DNA of 64,000 nucleotides from Prostheceraeus crozeri (Eukaryota; Platyhelminthes; Polycladida; Euryleptidae): contig CAJQUW010003639.1 of NCBI GenBank assembly GCA_907163375.1, positions 186,001 to 250,000 on the forward strand, in the 5' to 3' direction. The notes beneath the pieces were generated by a model that was given only the letters and a program-made list of their open reading frames with translations, was not told where the DNA came from and did no database searches. How positions within the stretch are numbered: position 1 is the first letter of the stretch; each line of letters begins with the position of its first letter. This document shows positions 27,101 through 40,166 of this stretch, piece by piece. The translations under genes and the position numbers were made by a program.

Positions 27101-30100
27101 GTCGGCTCTCGCATGTAATGCAGTTCCGAAACTAAACCAGAGACTGTCTGAAACACTCCCCACACCAGGTGAAGAAGTGGCGATACCAGTATGTGGTCGG
27201 CATCTCCTGTGTGCAGATGTCGGCTCTCGCATGTAATGCCGTTCCGAAACTAAACCAGAGACTGTCTGAAACACTCCCCACACCAGGTGAAGAAGTGGCG
27301 ATACCAGTATGTGGTCGGCATCTCCTGTGTGCAGATGTCGGCTCTCACATGTAATGCACTTCCGAAACTAAACCAGAGACTGTCTGAAACACTCCCCACA
27401 GCAGGTGAAGAAGTGGCGATACCAGTATGTGGTCGGCATCTCCTGTGTGCAGATGTCGGCTCTCGCATGTAATGCAGTTCCGAAACTAAACCAGAGACTG
27501 TCTGAAACACTCCCCACACCAGGTGAAGAAGTGGCGATACCAGTATGTGGTCGGCATCTCCTGTGTGCAGATGTCGGCTCTCGCATGTAATGCAGTTCCG
27601 AAACTAAACCAGAGACTGTCTGAAACACTCCCCACACCATGTGAAGAAGTGGCGATACCAGTATGTGGTCGGCATCTCCTGTGTGCAGATGTCGGCTCTC
27701 ACATGTAATGCACTTCCGAAACTAAACCAGAGACTGTCTGAAACACTCCCCACACCAGGTGAAGAAGTGGCGATACCAGTATGTGGTCGGCATCTCCTGT
27801 GTGCAGATGTCGGCTCTCACATGTAATGCAGTTCCGAAACTAAACCAGAGACTGTCTGAAACACTCCCCACACCAGGTGAAGAAGTGGCGATACAGTATG
27901 TGGTCGGCATCTCCTGTGTGCAGATGTCGGCTCTCGCATGTAATGCAGTTCCGAAACTAAACCAGAGACTGTCTGAAACACTCCCCACACCAGGTGAAGA
28001 AGTGGCGATACCAGTATGTGGTCGGCATCTCCTGTGTGCAGATGTCGGCTCTCGCATGTAATGCAGTTCCGAAACTAAACCAGAGACTGTCTGAAACACT
28101 CCCCACACCAGGTGAAGAAGTGGCGATACCAGTATGCGGTCGGCATCTCCTGTGTGCAGATGTCGGCTCTCACATGTAATGCAGTTCCGAAACTAAACCA
28201 GAGACTGTCTGAAACACTCCCCACACCAGGTGAAGAAGTGGCGATACCAGTATGTGGTCGGCATCTCCTGTGTGCAGATGTCGGCTCTCACATGTAATGC
28301 AGTTCCGAAACTAAACCAGAGACTGTCTGAAACACTCCCCACACCAGGTGAAGAAGTGGCGATACCAGTATGTGGTCGGCATCTCCTGTGTGCAGATGTC
28401 GGCTCTCGCATGTAATGCAGTTCCGAAACTAAACCAGAGACTGTCTGAAACACTCCCCACACCAGGTGAAGAAGTGGCGATACCAGTATGTGGTCGGCAT
28501 CTCCTGTGTGCAGATGTCGGCTCTCGCATGTAATGGCGTTCCGAAACTAAACCAGAGACTGTCTGAAACACTCCCCACACCAGGTGAAGAAGTGGCGATA
28601 CCAGTATGTGGTCGGCATCTCCTGTGTGCAGATGTCGGCTCTCACATGTAATGCACTTCCGAAACTAAACCAGAGACTGTCTGAAACACTCCCCACAGCA
28701 GGTGAAGAAGTGGCGATACCAGTATGTGGTCGGCATCTCCTGTGTGCAGATGTCGGCTCTCGCATGTAATGCAGTTCCGAAACTAAACCAGAGACTGTCT
28801 GAAACACTCACCACACCAGGAGAAGAAGTGGCTGATACCAGTATGTGGTCGGCATCTCCTGTGTGCAGATGTCGGCTCTCGCATGTAATGCAGTTCCGAA
28901 ACTAAACCAGAGACTGTCTGAAACACTCCCCACACCAGGTGAAGAAGTGGCGATACCAGTATGTGGTCGGGCATCTCCTGTGTGCAGATGTCGGCTCTCC
29001 CATGTAATGCACTTCCGAAACTAAACCAGAGACTGTCTGAAACACTCCCCACACCAGGTGAAGAAGTGGCGATACCAGTATGTGGTCGGCATCTCCTGTG
29101 TGCAGATGTCGGCTCTCACATGTAATGCAGTTCCGAAACTAAACCAGAGACTGTCTGAAACACTCCCCACACCAGGTGAAGAAGTGGCGATACCAGTATG
29201 TGGTCGGCATCTCCTGTGTGCAGATGTCGGCTCTCGCATGTAATGCAGTTCCGAAACTAAACCAGAGACTGTCTGAAACACTCCCCACACCAGGTGAAGA
29301 AGTGGCGATACCAGTATGCGGTCGGCATCTCCTGTGTGCAGATGTCGGCTCTCACATGTAATGCAGTTCCGAAACTAAACCAGAGACTGTCTGAAACACT
29401 CCCCACACCAGGTGAAGAAGTGGCGATACCGGTATGTGGTCGGCATCTCCTGTGTGCAGATGTCGGCTCTCACATGTAATGCAGTTCCGAAACTAAACCA
29501 GAGACTGTCTGAAACACTCCCCACACCAGGTGAAGAAGTGGCCGATATCAGTATGTGGTCGGCATCTCCTGTGTGCAGATGTCGGCTCTCGCATGTAATG
29601 CAGTTCCGAAACTAAACCAGAGACTGTCTGAAACACTCCCCACACCAGGTGAAGAAGTGGCGATACCAGTATGTGGTCGGCATCTCCTGTGTGCAGATGT
29701 CGGCTCTCGCATGTAATGCAGTTCCGAAACTAAACCAGAGACTGTCTGAAACACTCCCCACACCAGGTGAAGAAGTGGCGATACCAGTATGTGGTCGGCA
29801 TCTCCTGTGTGCAGATGTCGGCTCTCGCATGTAATGCAGTTCCGAAACTAAACCAGAGACTGTCTGAAACACTCCCCACACCAGGTGAAGAAGTGGCGAT
29901 ACCAGTATGCGGTCGGCATCTCCTGTCTGAAGATGTCGGCTCTCACATGTAATGCAGTTCCGAAACTAAACCAGAGACTGTCTGAAACACTCCCCACACC
30001 AGGTGAAGAAGTGGCGATACCAGTATGTGGTCGGCATCTCCTGTGTGCAGATGTCGGCTCTCACATGTAATGCACTTCCGAAACTAAACCAGAGACTGTC

Positions 30101-33100
30101 TGAAACACTCCCCACACCAGGTGAAGAAGTGGCGATACAGTATGTGGTCGGCATCTCCTGTGTGCAGATGTCGGCTCTCGCATGTAATGCAGTTCCGAAA
30201 CTAAACCAGAGGACTGTCTGAAACACTCCCCACACCAGGTGAAGAAGTGGCGATACCAGTATGTGGTCGGCATCTCCTGTGTGCAGATGTCGGCTCTCGC
30301 ATGTAATGCCGTTCCGAAACTAAACCAGAGACTGTCTGAAACACTCCCCACACCAGGTGAAGAAGTGGCGATACCAGTATGTGGTCGGCATCTCCTGTGT
30401 GCAGATGTCGGCTCTCACATGTAATGCACTTCCGAAACTAAACCAGAGACTGTCTGAAACACTCCCCACAGCAGGTGAAGAAGTGGCGATACCAGTATGT
30501 GGTCGGCATCTCCTGTGTGCAGATGTCGGCTCTCGCATGTAATGCAGTTCCGAAACTAAACCAGAGACTGTCTGAAACACTCCCACACCAGGTGAAGAAG
30601 TGGCGATACCAGTATGTGGTCGGCATCTCCTGTGTGCAGATGTCGGCTCTCGCATGTAATGCAGTTCCGAAACTAAACCAGAGACTGTCTGAAACACTCC
30701 CCACACCAGGTGAAGAAGTGGCGATACCAGTATGTGGTCGGCATCTCCTGTGTGCAGATGTCGGCTCTCACATGTAATGCACTTCCGAAACTAAACCAGA
30801 GACTGTCTGAAACACTCCCCACACCAGGTGAAGAAGTGGCGATACCAGTATGTGGTCGGCATCTCCTGTGTGCAGATGTCGGCTCTCACATGTAATGCAG
30901 TTCCGAAACTAAACCAGAGACTGTCTGAAACACTCCCCACACCAGGTGAAGAAGTGGCGATACCATTATGTGGTCGGCATCTCCTGTGTGCAGATGTCGG
31001 CTCTCACATGTAATGCAGTTCCGAAACTAAACCAGAGACTGTCTGAAACACTCCCCACACCAGGTGAAGAAGTGGCGATACCAGTATGTGGTCGGCATCT
31101 CCTGTGTGCAGATGTCGGCTCTCGCATGTAATGCAGTTCCGAAACTAAACCAGAGACTGTCTGAAACACTCCCCACACCAGGTGAAGAAGTGGCGATACC
31201 AGTATGTGGTCGGCATCTCCTGTGTGCAGATGTCGGCTCTCACATGTAATGCAGTTCCGAAACTAAACCAGAGACTGTCTGAAACACTCCCCACACCAGG
31301 TGAAGAAGTGGCGATACCAGTATGTGGTCGGCATCTCCTGTGTGCAGATGTCGGCTCTCACATGTAATGCAGTTCCGAAACTAAACCAGAGACTGTCTGA
31401 AACACTCCCCACACCAGGTGAAGAAGTGGCGATACCAGTATGCGGTCGGCATCTCCTGTCTGAAGATGTTGGCTCTCACATGTAATGCAGTTCCGAAACT
31501 AAACCAGAGACTGTCTGAAACACTCCCCACACCAGGTGAAGAAGTGGCGATACCAGTATGTGGTCGGCATCTCCTGTGTGCAGATGTCGGCTCTCGCATG
31601 TAATGCAGTTCCGAAACTAAACCAGAGACTGTCTGAAACACTCCCCACACCAGGTGAAGAAGTGGCGATACCAGTATGTGGTCGGCATCTCCTGTGTGCA
31701 GATGTTGGCTCTCACATGTAATGCACTTCCGAAACTAAACCAGAGACTGTCTGAAACACTCCCCACACCAGGTGAAGAAGTGGCGATACCAGTATGTGGT
31801 CGGCATCTCCTGTGTGCAGATGTCGGCTCTCACATGTAATGCACTTCCGAAACTAAACCAGAGACTGTCTGAAACACTCCCCACACCATGTGAAGAAGTG
31901 GCGATACCAGTATGTGGTCGGCATCTCCTGTGTGCAGATGTCGGCTCTCGCATGTAATGCAGTTCCGAAACTAAACCAGAGACTGTCTGAAACACTCCCC
32001 ACACCAGGTGAAGAAGTGGCGATACCAGTATGTGGTCGGCATCTCCTGTGTGCAGATGTCGGCTCTCGCATGTAATGCAGTTCCGAAACTAAACCAGAGA
32101 CTGTCTGAAACACTCCCCACACCAGGTGAAGAAGTGGCGATACCAGTATGCGGTCGGCATCTCCTGTCTGAAGATGTTGGCTCTCACATGTAATGCAGTT
32201 CCGAAACTAAACCAGAGACTGTCTGAAACACTCCCCACACCAGGTGAAGAAGTGGCGATACCAGTATGTGGTCGGCATCTCCTGTGTGCAGATGTCGGCT
32301 CTCGCATGTAATGCAGTTCCGAAAACTAAACCAGAGACTGTCTGAAACACTCCCCACACCAGGTGAAGAAGTGGCGATACCAGTATGTGGTCGGCATCTC
32401 CTGTGTGCAGATGTTGGCTCTCACATGTAATGCACTTCCGAAACTAAACCAGAGACTGTCTGAAACACTCCCCACACCAGGTGAAGAAGTGGCGATACCA
32501 GTATGTGGTCGGCATCTCCTGTGTGCAGATGTCGGCTCTCACATGTAATGCACTTCCGAAACTAAACCAGAGACTGTCTGAAACACTCCCCACACCATGT
32601 GAAGAAGTGGCGATACCAGTATGTGGTCGGCATCTCCTGTGTGCAGATGTCGGCTCTCGCATGTAATGCAGTTCCGAAACTAAACCAGAGACTGTCTGAA
32701 ACACTCCCCACACCAGGTGAAGAAGTGGCGATACCAGTATGTGGTCGGCATCTCCTGTGTGCAGATGTCGGCTCTCGCATGTAATGCACTTCCGAAACTA
32801 AACCAGAGACTGTCTGAAATACTCCCCACACCAGGTGAAGAAGTGGCGATACCAGTATGTGGTCGGCATCTCCTGTGTGCAGATGTCGGCTCTCACATGT
32901 AATGCACTTCCGAAACTAAACCAGAGACTGTCTGAAACACTCCCCACACCAGGTGAAGAAGTGGCGATACCAGTATGTGGTCGGCATCTCCTGTGTGCAG
33001 ATGTCGGCTCTCGCATGTAATGCAGTTCCGAAACTAAACCAGAGGACTGTCTGAAACACTCCCCACAGCAGGTGAAGAAGTGTCGATACCAGTATGTGGT

Positions 33101-33348
33101 CGGCATCTCCTGTGTGCAGATGTCGGCTCTCACATGTAATGCAGTTCCGAAACTAAACCAGAGACTGTCTGAAACACTCCCCACACCAGGTGAAGAAGTG
33201 GCGATACCAGTATGTGGTCGGCATCTCCTGTGTGCAGATGTCGGCTCTCGCATGTAATGCAGTTCCGAAACTAAACCAGAGACTGTCTGAAACACTCCCC
33301 ACACCAGGTGAAGAAGTGGCGATACCAGTATGTGGTCGGCATCTCCTG
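24126..33348. repeat. 118-bp satellite array, about 78 uniform copies
   Basis: Tandem units of exactly 118 bp with mostly single-base differences. Landmarks per unit are CCGAAACTAAACCAGAGACT, GTCTGAAACACTCCCCACAC, CAGGTGAAGAAGTGGCGATA, CCAGTATGTGGTCGGCATCT and CCTGTGTGCAGATGTCGGCT. Variant markers are CTCACATG/CTCGCATG, GCAGTTCC/GCACTTCC and CTGTCTGAAGATG. 118 is not a multiple of three, so each unit shifts frame by one. This yields a monotonous ladder of overlapping 61-codon frames on plus and about 89-codon frames on minus; none is a credible gene. Larger blocks are duplicated, for example 31,418-32,125 and 32,126-32,834. Confidence 0.98.
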
Positions 33349-33349
33349 C

Positions 33350-34563
33350 GAATCAGCCTGCTTTCTCCGATAGTCTCCCAAAGCCGCGTGTATATTGGAG
33401 CCATACACGATTGGCAGTAACTCGAATTCAGGACTGATTAGGTTTCAAATTATCATCGGGTAGTGGTTCGCGTTCAGGTTAGCGAACTGGCTACCTTTCG
33501 CGTTTCAAATGCATTAATTTGAAATGTCTAACTTCTACGTATCTTGTTCGTGATTTCTGACGATAATCATGTAGCCATAAAGATAGCAGAGCATCAGTTC
33601 GCTTTGGCATAGAGTAGAGAGATGCTCTCAGACTTGAGTTTTCTTTGAAGCCGCATGCGCTGCATTTCATCCTGCAAAAACTCATCCGAACAACATGTCG
33701 GCAGCAAGTATACAATGATGTAGTTGACCAGGTGACGGGAGATCATCTTTCTGAGAAATTTATACAAGGTAATTACAACTCCCCTTTTCAGTTTAGGCCA
33801 ATATAATCAAGTTAAAGTTAAAAGTATCGAAGACAGGCCTTCGGCGTCCAGCGCCTTCAACGGTCGATGTTTGGATGGCCGCCATGATACAGTCCCACTG
33901 ATTAAAATTGAGATTCTGGAGCATTTCATGCTCAGAACAACAGAAATTGGACGATCAACACCAGCCAACTTCTCATGTGTGCCTTGTAATGTGGTACACA
34001 CCTGGTACTGAATAATAATCCCTGTAGTACATCTGATATTCTTATCAATGCATGGTTTCCAATTTAATGGTAAGAACGAGCTAGTAGGTCATTTTCAATC
34101 ATGATATTTTCAAATAGTAGCATAGCTTGTTTAAGATACGAGGGAGATAATTATCAAATGTGTAAAATTCTCTTATAATTTAGATTCTTGCAGCGTGTCT
34201 GTATGAATAAACCGTCTTCCACATTGTTTTCAAACCATCAATCACAAACTATTTTGACATTATTTCATTGACAAAAATTCCTTACATCCTTTATTATCAG
34301 CAATAACCAAGCAAAGTACACCACATATCTCTTTGAAATATCATCATAGCACTTGAATTCACGTAGATGACTTCGTGCTCATGACAAAATTCTAACTGAA
34401 CTGAAACTGAATCTTAACCATTCTTCAACAGGGTCCTTGCTGGAGGAGATCTCCGCGTAATAGAGCGGTTGGAACATAGTCTACCCCAAGGCAACATGAT
34501 GAAAAGGCAGGTACGTACATATGTGGAATAGGAAGATGACAAAATGTAGAGGCAGATCTGAGT
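33350..34563. other. Non-coding interval between two tandem arrays
   Basis: Unique AT-rich sequence with no supported gene. Small minus frames at 33,491-33,715 and 33,807-34,001 have no recognised domain. Confidence 0.5.
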
Positions 34564-34571
34564 ACGAGTTT

Positions 34572-36103
34572 GCAAAACGGACAGGCAGCAGGTGTGGTGT
34601 AGGAGTTGGGAGGAAGGACAGATTGGTGTGGTGTAGGAGTTGGGAGGAAGGACAGGCAGGTATGGTGTAGGGGTTGGGAGGAAGGACAGGCAGGTGTGGT
34701 GTAGGGGTTGGGAGGAAGGACAGGCAGGTGTGGTGTAGGAGTTGGGAGGAAGGACAGATTGGTGTGGTGTAGGAGTTGGGAGGAAGGACAGGCAGGTATG
34801 GTGTAGGGGTTGGGAGGAAGGACAGGCAGGTGTGGTGTAGGAGTTGGCAGGAAGGACAGGCAGGTGTGGTGTAGGGGTTGGGAGGAAGGACAGGTTGGTG
34901 TGGTGTAGGGGTTGGCAGGAAGGACAGGCAGGTGTGGTGTAGGGGTTGGGAGGAAGGACAGGCAGGTGTGGTGTAGGGGTTGGGAGGAAGGACAGGCAGG
35001 TGTGGTGTAGGGGTTGGGAGGAAGGACAGGCAGGTGTGGTGTAGGGGTTGGGAGGAAGGACAGGCAGGTGTGGTGTAGGGGTTGGGAGGAAGGACAGGCA
35101 GGTGTGGTGTAGGGGTTGGGAGGAAGGACAGGTTGGTGTGGTGTAGGGGTTGGGAGGAAGGACAGGCTGGTGTGGTGTAGGGGTTGGGAGGAAGGACAGG
35201 CAGGTGTGGTGTAGGGGTTGGGAGGAAGGACAGGCAGGTGTGGTGTAGGGGTTGGGAGGAAGGACAGATTGGTGTGGTGTAGGGGTTGGGAGGAAGGACA
35301 GGCAGGTGTGGTGTAGGGGTTGGCAGGAAGGACAGGCAGGTGTGGTGTAGGAGTTGGGAGGAAGGACAGGCAGGTGTGGTGTAGGGGTTGGGAGGAAGGA
35401 CAGGCAGGTGTGGTGAAGGGGTTGGGAGGAAGGACAGACAGGTGTGGTGTAGGGGTTGGGAGGAAGGACAGGCAGGTGTGGTGTAGGAGTTGGGAGGAAG
35501 GACATGCAGGTGTGGTGTAGGGGTTGGGAGGAAGGACAAGCAGGTGTGGTGTAGGGGTTGGGAGGAAGGACAGGCAGGTGTGGTGAAGGGGTTGGGAGGA
35601 AGGACAGGCAGGTGTGGTGTAGGGGTTGGGAGGAAGGACAGGCAGGTGTGGTGTAGGGGTTGGGAGGAAGGACAGGCAGGTGTGGTGTAGTGGTTGGGAG
35701 GAAGGACAGGCAGGTGTGGTGTAGGGGTTGGGAGGAAGGACAGGCAGGTGTGGTGTAGGGGTTGGGAGGAAGGACAGGCAGGTGTGGTGTAGGGGTTCGG
35801 AGGAAGGACAGGCAGGTGTGGTGTAGGGGTTGGGAGGAAGGACAGGCAGGTGTGATGTAGGGGTTGGGAGGAAGGACAGGCAGGTGTGGTGTAGGGGTTG
35901 GGAGGAAGGACAGGCAGGTGGGGTGTAGGGGTTGGGAGGAGGGACAGGCAGGTGTGGTGTAGGCGTTGGGAGGAAGGACAGGCAGGTGTGGTGTAGGGGT
36001 TGGGAGGAAGGACAGGCAGGTGTGGTGTAGGGGTTGGGAGGAAGGACAGGCAGGTGTGGTGTAGGGGTTGGGAGGAAGGACAGACAGGTGTGGTGTAGGG
36101 GAG
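34572..36103 (+). repeat. 34-bp G-rich minisatellite, about 45 copies
   Basis: The unit is AGGTGTGGTGTAGGGGTTGG followed by GAGGAAGGACAGGC. Unit variants are GGAGTTGG for GGGGTTGG, GATTGGTG or GGTTGGTG for GGCAGGTG, and GTTGGCAGG for GTTGGGAGG. 34 leaves remainder one on division by three and the unit contains no minus-strand stop, so all three minus frames stay open for 350-575 codons (34,414-36,141), each encoding the same Pro/Thr/His-rich 34-residue period. They are treated as by-products of the repeat, not genes. The plus strand is G-rich with closely spaced GGGG, GGG and GG runs and could form G-quadruplexes. Confidence 0.97.
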
Positions 36104-37205
36104 GGCTTGTGAGTATATTTATAATGAATTTGAACATTCAATGCGCAAAAACTTCTTTTTTCTTTGTTTCAGGTTGATTGGCTGATTAATGTTTGTGGTG
36201 AAGTTTATAATCTTCATGTCGAAATTGCCAACTTCCAACAAGAGTTGAACAGAAACCATAGCGGAACACGTCAAACAAGATGCTGTAGCCTTTGAAACTC
36301 AATCCAAACAAGCACTTTATAACATTTGACCACCTGCTTGTTAACGTTCTCTGAAAGCACTTTTCCATTCCTTAGAGACAGGATGGAGATGCTGTAATCA
36401 TCCCTTCTTCATGCCCCTTCGAAACTGTAGACCTCCACTATGATAGGAAATTGAATTTCGCATCACGCAAGGCACGGAATGACATCGAATTGCATGAAAG
36501 TGATTTCTTGAAGACATGTTATGAAATATATTTCTCAAAACAACGCAAAATATCAGCTTGCAGCATCTTGAAAAAAGGAAATGAGTTCCCCGTTCTTGTG
36601 ACATTGTTGAAAAAATGTCATCATATGCGGAGCAAAGTCCTCGCGTGCGTAATCGCCCCTTTTGAAAGGTTGGGAGAGAGGGGGACATCAAGTGCGGACT
36701 GACAACGTCTCACGCATGATTTTGAAGAATCTGCAAATGATCAGAGAGGCAGGCATGGATGAAGGAGCGAATGTCAGAAAACTTCGCTGCCTCGATGTTC
36801 TGTTTAGGCCACCAGTTGACACACATCGCGAAAACCTCACGTGAATCCACAAAATTTCAAAATCAATGAGACACCACCAGAATTTCATAACGCAAGAATT
36901 TCGGTGTCTCCAGGTCCTCTTAATACGTCAAATTGATCTTAAATCTAAACAAAGTGGCCGAATGCACACTGCCAGTAGAAAGACTTTAGAAGCTACGAAA
37001 GGGGTCCGAATCGCCACTCTTCCCGTGATTTCGCACGTGTCAATGGCAGATGGGGGTAGGGCTGTTATAGACGCAGGAATTAAAAGATTTGCGCATCAAA
37101 AATTTGAAATTTTGATTTTAAAAATCACTCTTGTGCTGATGCAACAAGTTCCTGTGTCGCATTCTATGACTTGGATGAAAGAGAACAGACTTCTGGAATG
37201 CGTAG
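36104..37205. other. Non-coding interval
   Basis: No gene is recognised. The plus frame at 36,866-37,261 (131 codons) has no identifiable domain and ends inside the MITE that follows, which argues against it being a gene. Confidence 0.5.
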
Positions 37206-37207
37206 TA

Positions 37208-37426
37208 CACTCTAAACCAGCACCTCCTAAATCAGACACTGAAGCGAGACACTATTCGTAACTAATAAAAAAATCCTAAAGCAAAGCGTTTTAGGAGGCT
37301 AGCGCACTAGCGTTATTGTTCTCTTTAGTATGTCAGCATTCTATTTCACGCAACCTCCTAAAATTCTAGTGTGTGGCGCTTTAGGATGCAGATTTCTTCG
37401 ATTTTAGGAGGTGACAGTTTACAGTG
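37208..37426. mobile_element. 219-bp MITE, copy 1, TA-flanked
   Basis: It starts CACTCTAAACCAGCACCTCC and its end, read inward, is CACTGTAAACTGTCACCTCC, giving terminal inverted repeats of about 25 bp. TA lies immediately outside both ends (37,206-37,207 and 37,427-37,428). The interior has further self-complementary pieces (AATCCTAAAGC and GCTTTAGGA). A second copy is at 54,461-54,679. TA flanks suggest mobilisation by a Tc1/mariner-type or similar TA-targeting transposase. Confidence 0.85.
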
Positions 37427-37450
37427 TACAGTAGAGTTAGATTGATTGAA

Positions 37451-38340
37451 CCTATCAGGACCCCCTTGTCAACTTTCTTTTATATCTCCTAAAATAATTT
37501 TTTGTGGCTTAGTTTGTATGTTGAGCTTTCAGTAAAAATTTGGGCAAAATTGACGTACTGAAAGGTCTGTTTTCAAGGTCATTTTTAAAAGTACTTTTTA
37601 GAAAATTGATGGTTTTCATTTTGAGCAGCATTGATTTTTATTGATGTTTCTGTATCATATTCACATGATGTTTATGCATGTGCAATTCAAGATTATTAAC
37701 ACACACATTCACCTTATCTCCCAAATGAGTGCATGTACAATGTACATGTAAATGTAAAATGTGAAAATGTGAAGTTTTGATGTGAATTTTTAGATTTGAA
37801 ACGCACAGAATAATGCAAAATACATGTCATCATTCAAAAGATTGCATTCGGAATGTATCATAACCTTGACTCAATAGCGAATAAGTCATTACAACGAGAC
37901 ATTTGTAAAGATAGAATAATGCAACAATACATGAAAAGATATTATTTACGTTCAAATTTCAAATTGCTATTTATAATACTAAAATTAGCGCACAATATTA
38001 TACTTATAATACCATGTAGATGTACTTGAGTAAAAGTTTGCAGAAATATGCTCGTACTTTAGTTGTAATGAACAATTTTTTAAGAGTCAAAATATTTCCT
38101 TTGATTCATATAAAATGAAAAAAAATGGAAATACAAATTGTAAATTTGAATTTTTAGAATGAAGGTCTTCGAATCATGCGAAGTGGGCACTATCATTCGA
38201 AAAAGGAGACTCAAAATACATACTAGGCCTAACCCTGTTTTCAAAAAGTTTTATCTATCGGAAAATGGAAAATTTGAGGGAGCTGGGCACTTTTTATCCC
38301 CCTGTCCTACGACGCTAAAAATCGCCCGGTACTGATAGGG
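37451..38340. mobile_element. 890-bp dispersed repeat, copy 2
   Basis: It aligns throughout with 20,553-21,444. The left end is CCTATCAGGACC; the right end read inward is CCCTATCAGTACCGGGCG, so a terminal inverted repeat of about 12 bp is visible. There is no coding capacity. It lies directly upstream of a LINE reverse-transcriptase relic (38,342 onward), whose start may have been cut off by this insertion. Confidence 0.85.
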
Positions 38341-38341
38341 T

Positions 38342-39440
38342 CAACACATCACTACAATCAAGGGCTATGCCACAACACTGGAAAGAGGGAATTATCATTC
38401 CTGTACCTAAATCTTCTCCTCCCGATGTTCACAAATTGCGATCTGTAACAATTTCTTCAGTGTCAATAAATCTCCTCGAGAAAATAATTTTGAACTCCGC
38501 TCGACATCTGCTTGCAAGAACAGCAGGTCCAATCAACATAGCTTTCTCTCCTCACATTCTAAACACCAGCTACAAGTGATGTGATTACGAATCAATGACG
38601 ACAAGCAGCTTTTTGGAACTTCTCTACTCAGTTTTCACCTCTCACGAGCATTCGACACTGCAGACCAGAGGCTACTCATTCGAAAGTTTAAAGACGGCTA
38701 TCTCCTCTGGATTAAGAACTTTCTGCAATATCGAACTGGTAGAGCAAGGATTGCATCAAAATCAAATCCTATTCGTTTGAATGTTGGTGTACCGCAAGGC
38801 TCAGTGTTGGCATCTGTTCTCTTTTGAGATTTAGTTTCACCAACAGCTTTGTGCCTGGCATCAAATATGCAGATGACTTGAATGGTGTTATCCAACTGAC
38901 CTCCTTCGATCCTTCGGTAATTCTTCGATGATTCAGGCGGCACCCATTGCCACTAGAAAGAGTGCCTGAAATGAGTGTCCTTCGCGTAATTCTTGATGAT
39001 CATTTAAGCTAGAAATCTTACACCTGCTGCGTCATCAGGAAAGCAAACCAACTGTTTGACATTTTTCGTTGCCTAGGAAGTGTTTTTTCAGATGCAGAAC
39101 TGTACAACGTTTACACGTCGTCAATGAGGTCGTTGCTAGAATACGGATCCCCAGTTTTTGTTGGCATGAGCAAGGCACTCTCAAACCAGCTACAGCAAGC
39201 ATTTCTCAAAAATGAGATCAAAACAAAGTGATTTTTTTCAATTGCTAATCGAAGCTGTCAGCAAGACTTTATGTTCCGAAACGTCTCAGAAGTCAATACT
39301 CTGTTTTTTCTGTCGCACACTTAAAAGGAAAACTAGGAGCGAAAAGCAATTTTAACTTTGCAGAGTTCGTTTCGCAAGTCTTTTATCATCCTCTATGCGA
39401 GCATTATCAGAATCAAAATGTTTGCTTCATGTCTGTCCAT
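38342..39440 (+). mobile_element. LINE reverse-transcriptase relic
   Basis: Successive plus frames give, in order, HWKEGIIIPVPKSSPPDVHK with LRSVTISSVSINLLEKII (fingers), a VPQGSV-like segment near 38,790, the catalytic-box remnant KYADDL near 38,870, VLRVILDDHLS near 38,985, and SMRSLLEYGSPVFVGMSKAL near 39,130. That order is the reverse-transcriptase domain of a non-LTR retrotransposon (Jockey/Rex-type superfamily; clade not resolved). It has several frameshifts and stops and is a relic. The YADD box is preserved. The endonuclease domain and the first part of the RT are missing on the 5' side, where the 890-bp element now ends. Confidence 0.85.
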
Positions 39441-40166
39441 AATGATTTTCATTTTTGCACAAATATACGATTACTACTACTGTTTTCACATGGAAAGATA
39501 TCGAAGTCAGGTGATGTTGATGTTTCGAACGAAATTCGTAAAGTGCATTTCCGGCGATAGTTGACTGGAGTTGTTAACACAGCCAGCGATTCAATGTCTA
39601 GTGTTAAGCTAATTTCAACCAAACAATTGAGTTCAGTTTGAGAAGTTTCATTTGTGAGTTCTGAAAGTTAAGAAACCCTGGTGGAGTCAATCGGCTTACC
39701 GTTCAACTAACTCAAACTTTGTCAAATTTGCTTAGTAATTGAGCAATCATTGAAAGCTCTGCTACCTGCTCTATCCCAGCTTCACATTCTAGTTGTCGTG
39801 CAGAATATTGACACATCTGTTATTGATGTCACTTGAATTGAATCCTAAACCCCATATCCTGCGCGCTATGATATGTCATCAGGCATGTCTGAAAATATTA
39901 GCATTTGGTATTCAAGGGAACAGGAGATGTGATAGTTGGGAAGAAAATTTAGTTAAGTGCTGACTTCTAAACGCTGAAATCTATCCATGCAGACTGTTCT
40001 TCCAAATCTAGTTTGATCTCCCATCCATTTTTTGCCCACGCTAAACGGCACACATCAATCTCTCTTATTATACTTTTTATGATCTTATATTTCAACATAA
40101 TCAGAAATTCACAAAACCTTCATACTCTGATGAGTACTATTCAGATTTCACATTTGCAGTTATCTG
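39441..40166. other. 3' flank of the Dispatched-like gene
   Basis: AT-rich, no gene seen. It should contain the 3' untranslated region of the minus-strand gene that ends at 40,167. Confidence 0.5.

Noticed and set aside
24126-33348. CRISPR-like array or coding repeat
   Set aside because: Units are directly contiguous with no unique spacers, and the frame shifts by one every unit; it is a eukaryotic satellite.
34414-36141. Mucin-like Pro/Thr-rich protein of 575 residues
   Set aside because: All three minus frames are equally open because the 34-bp unit lacks stops; there is no signal peptide, splice or start evidence that favours one.
36866-37261. 131-codon plus frame as a gene
   Set aside because: No domain, and its last codons come from the 219-bp MITE.
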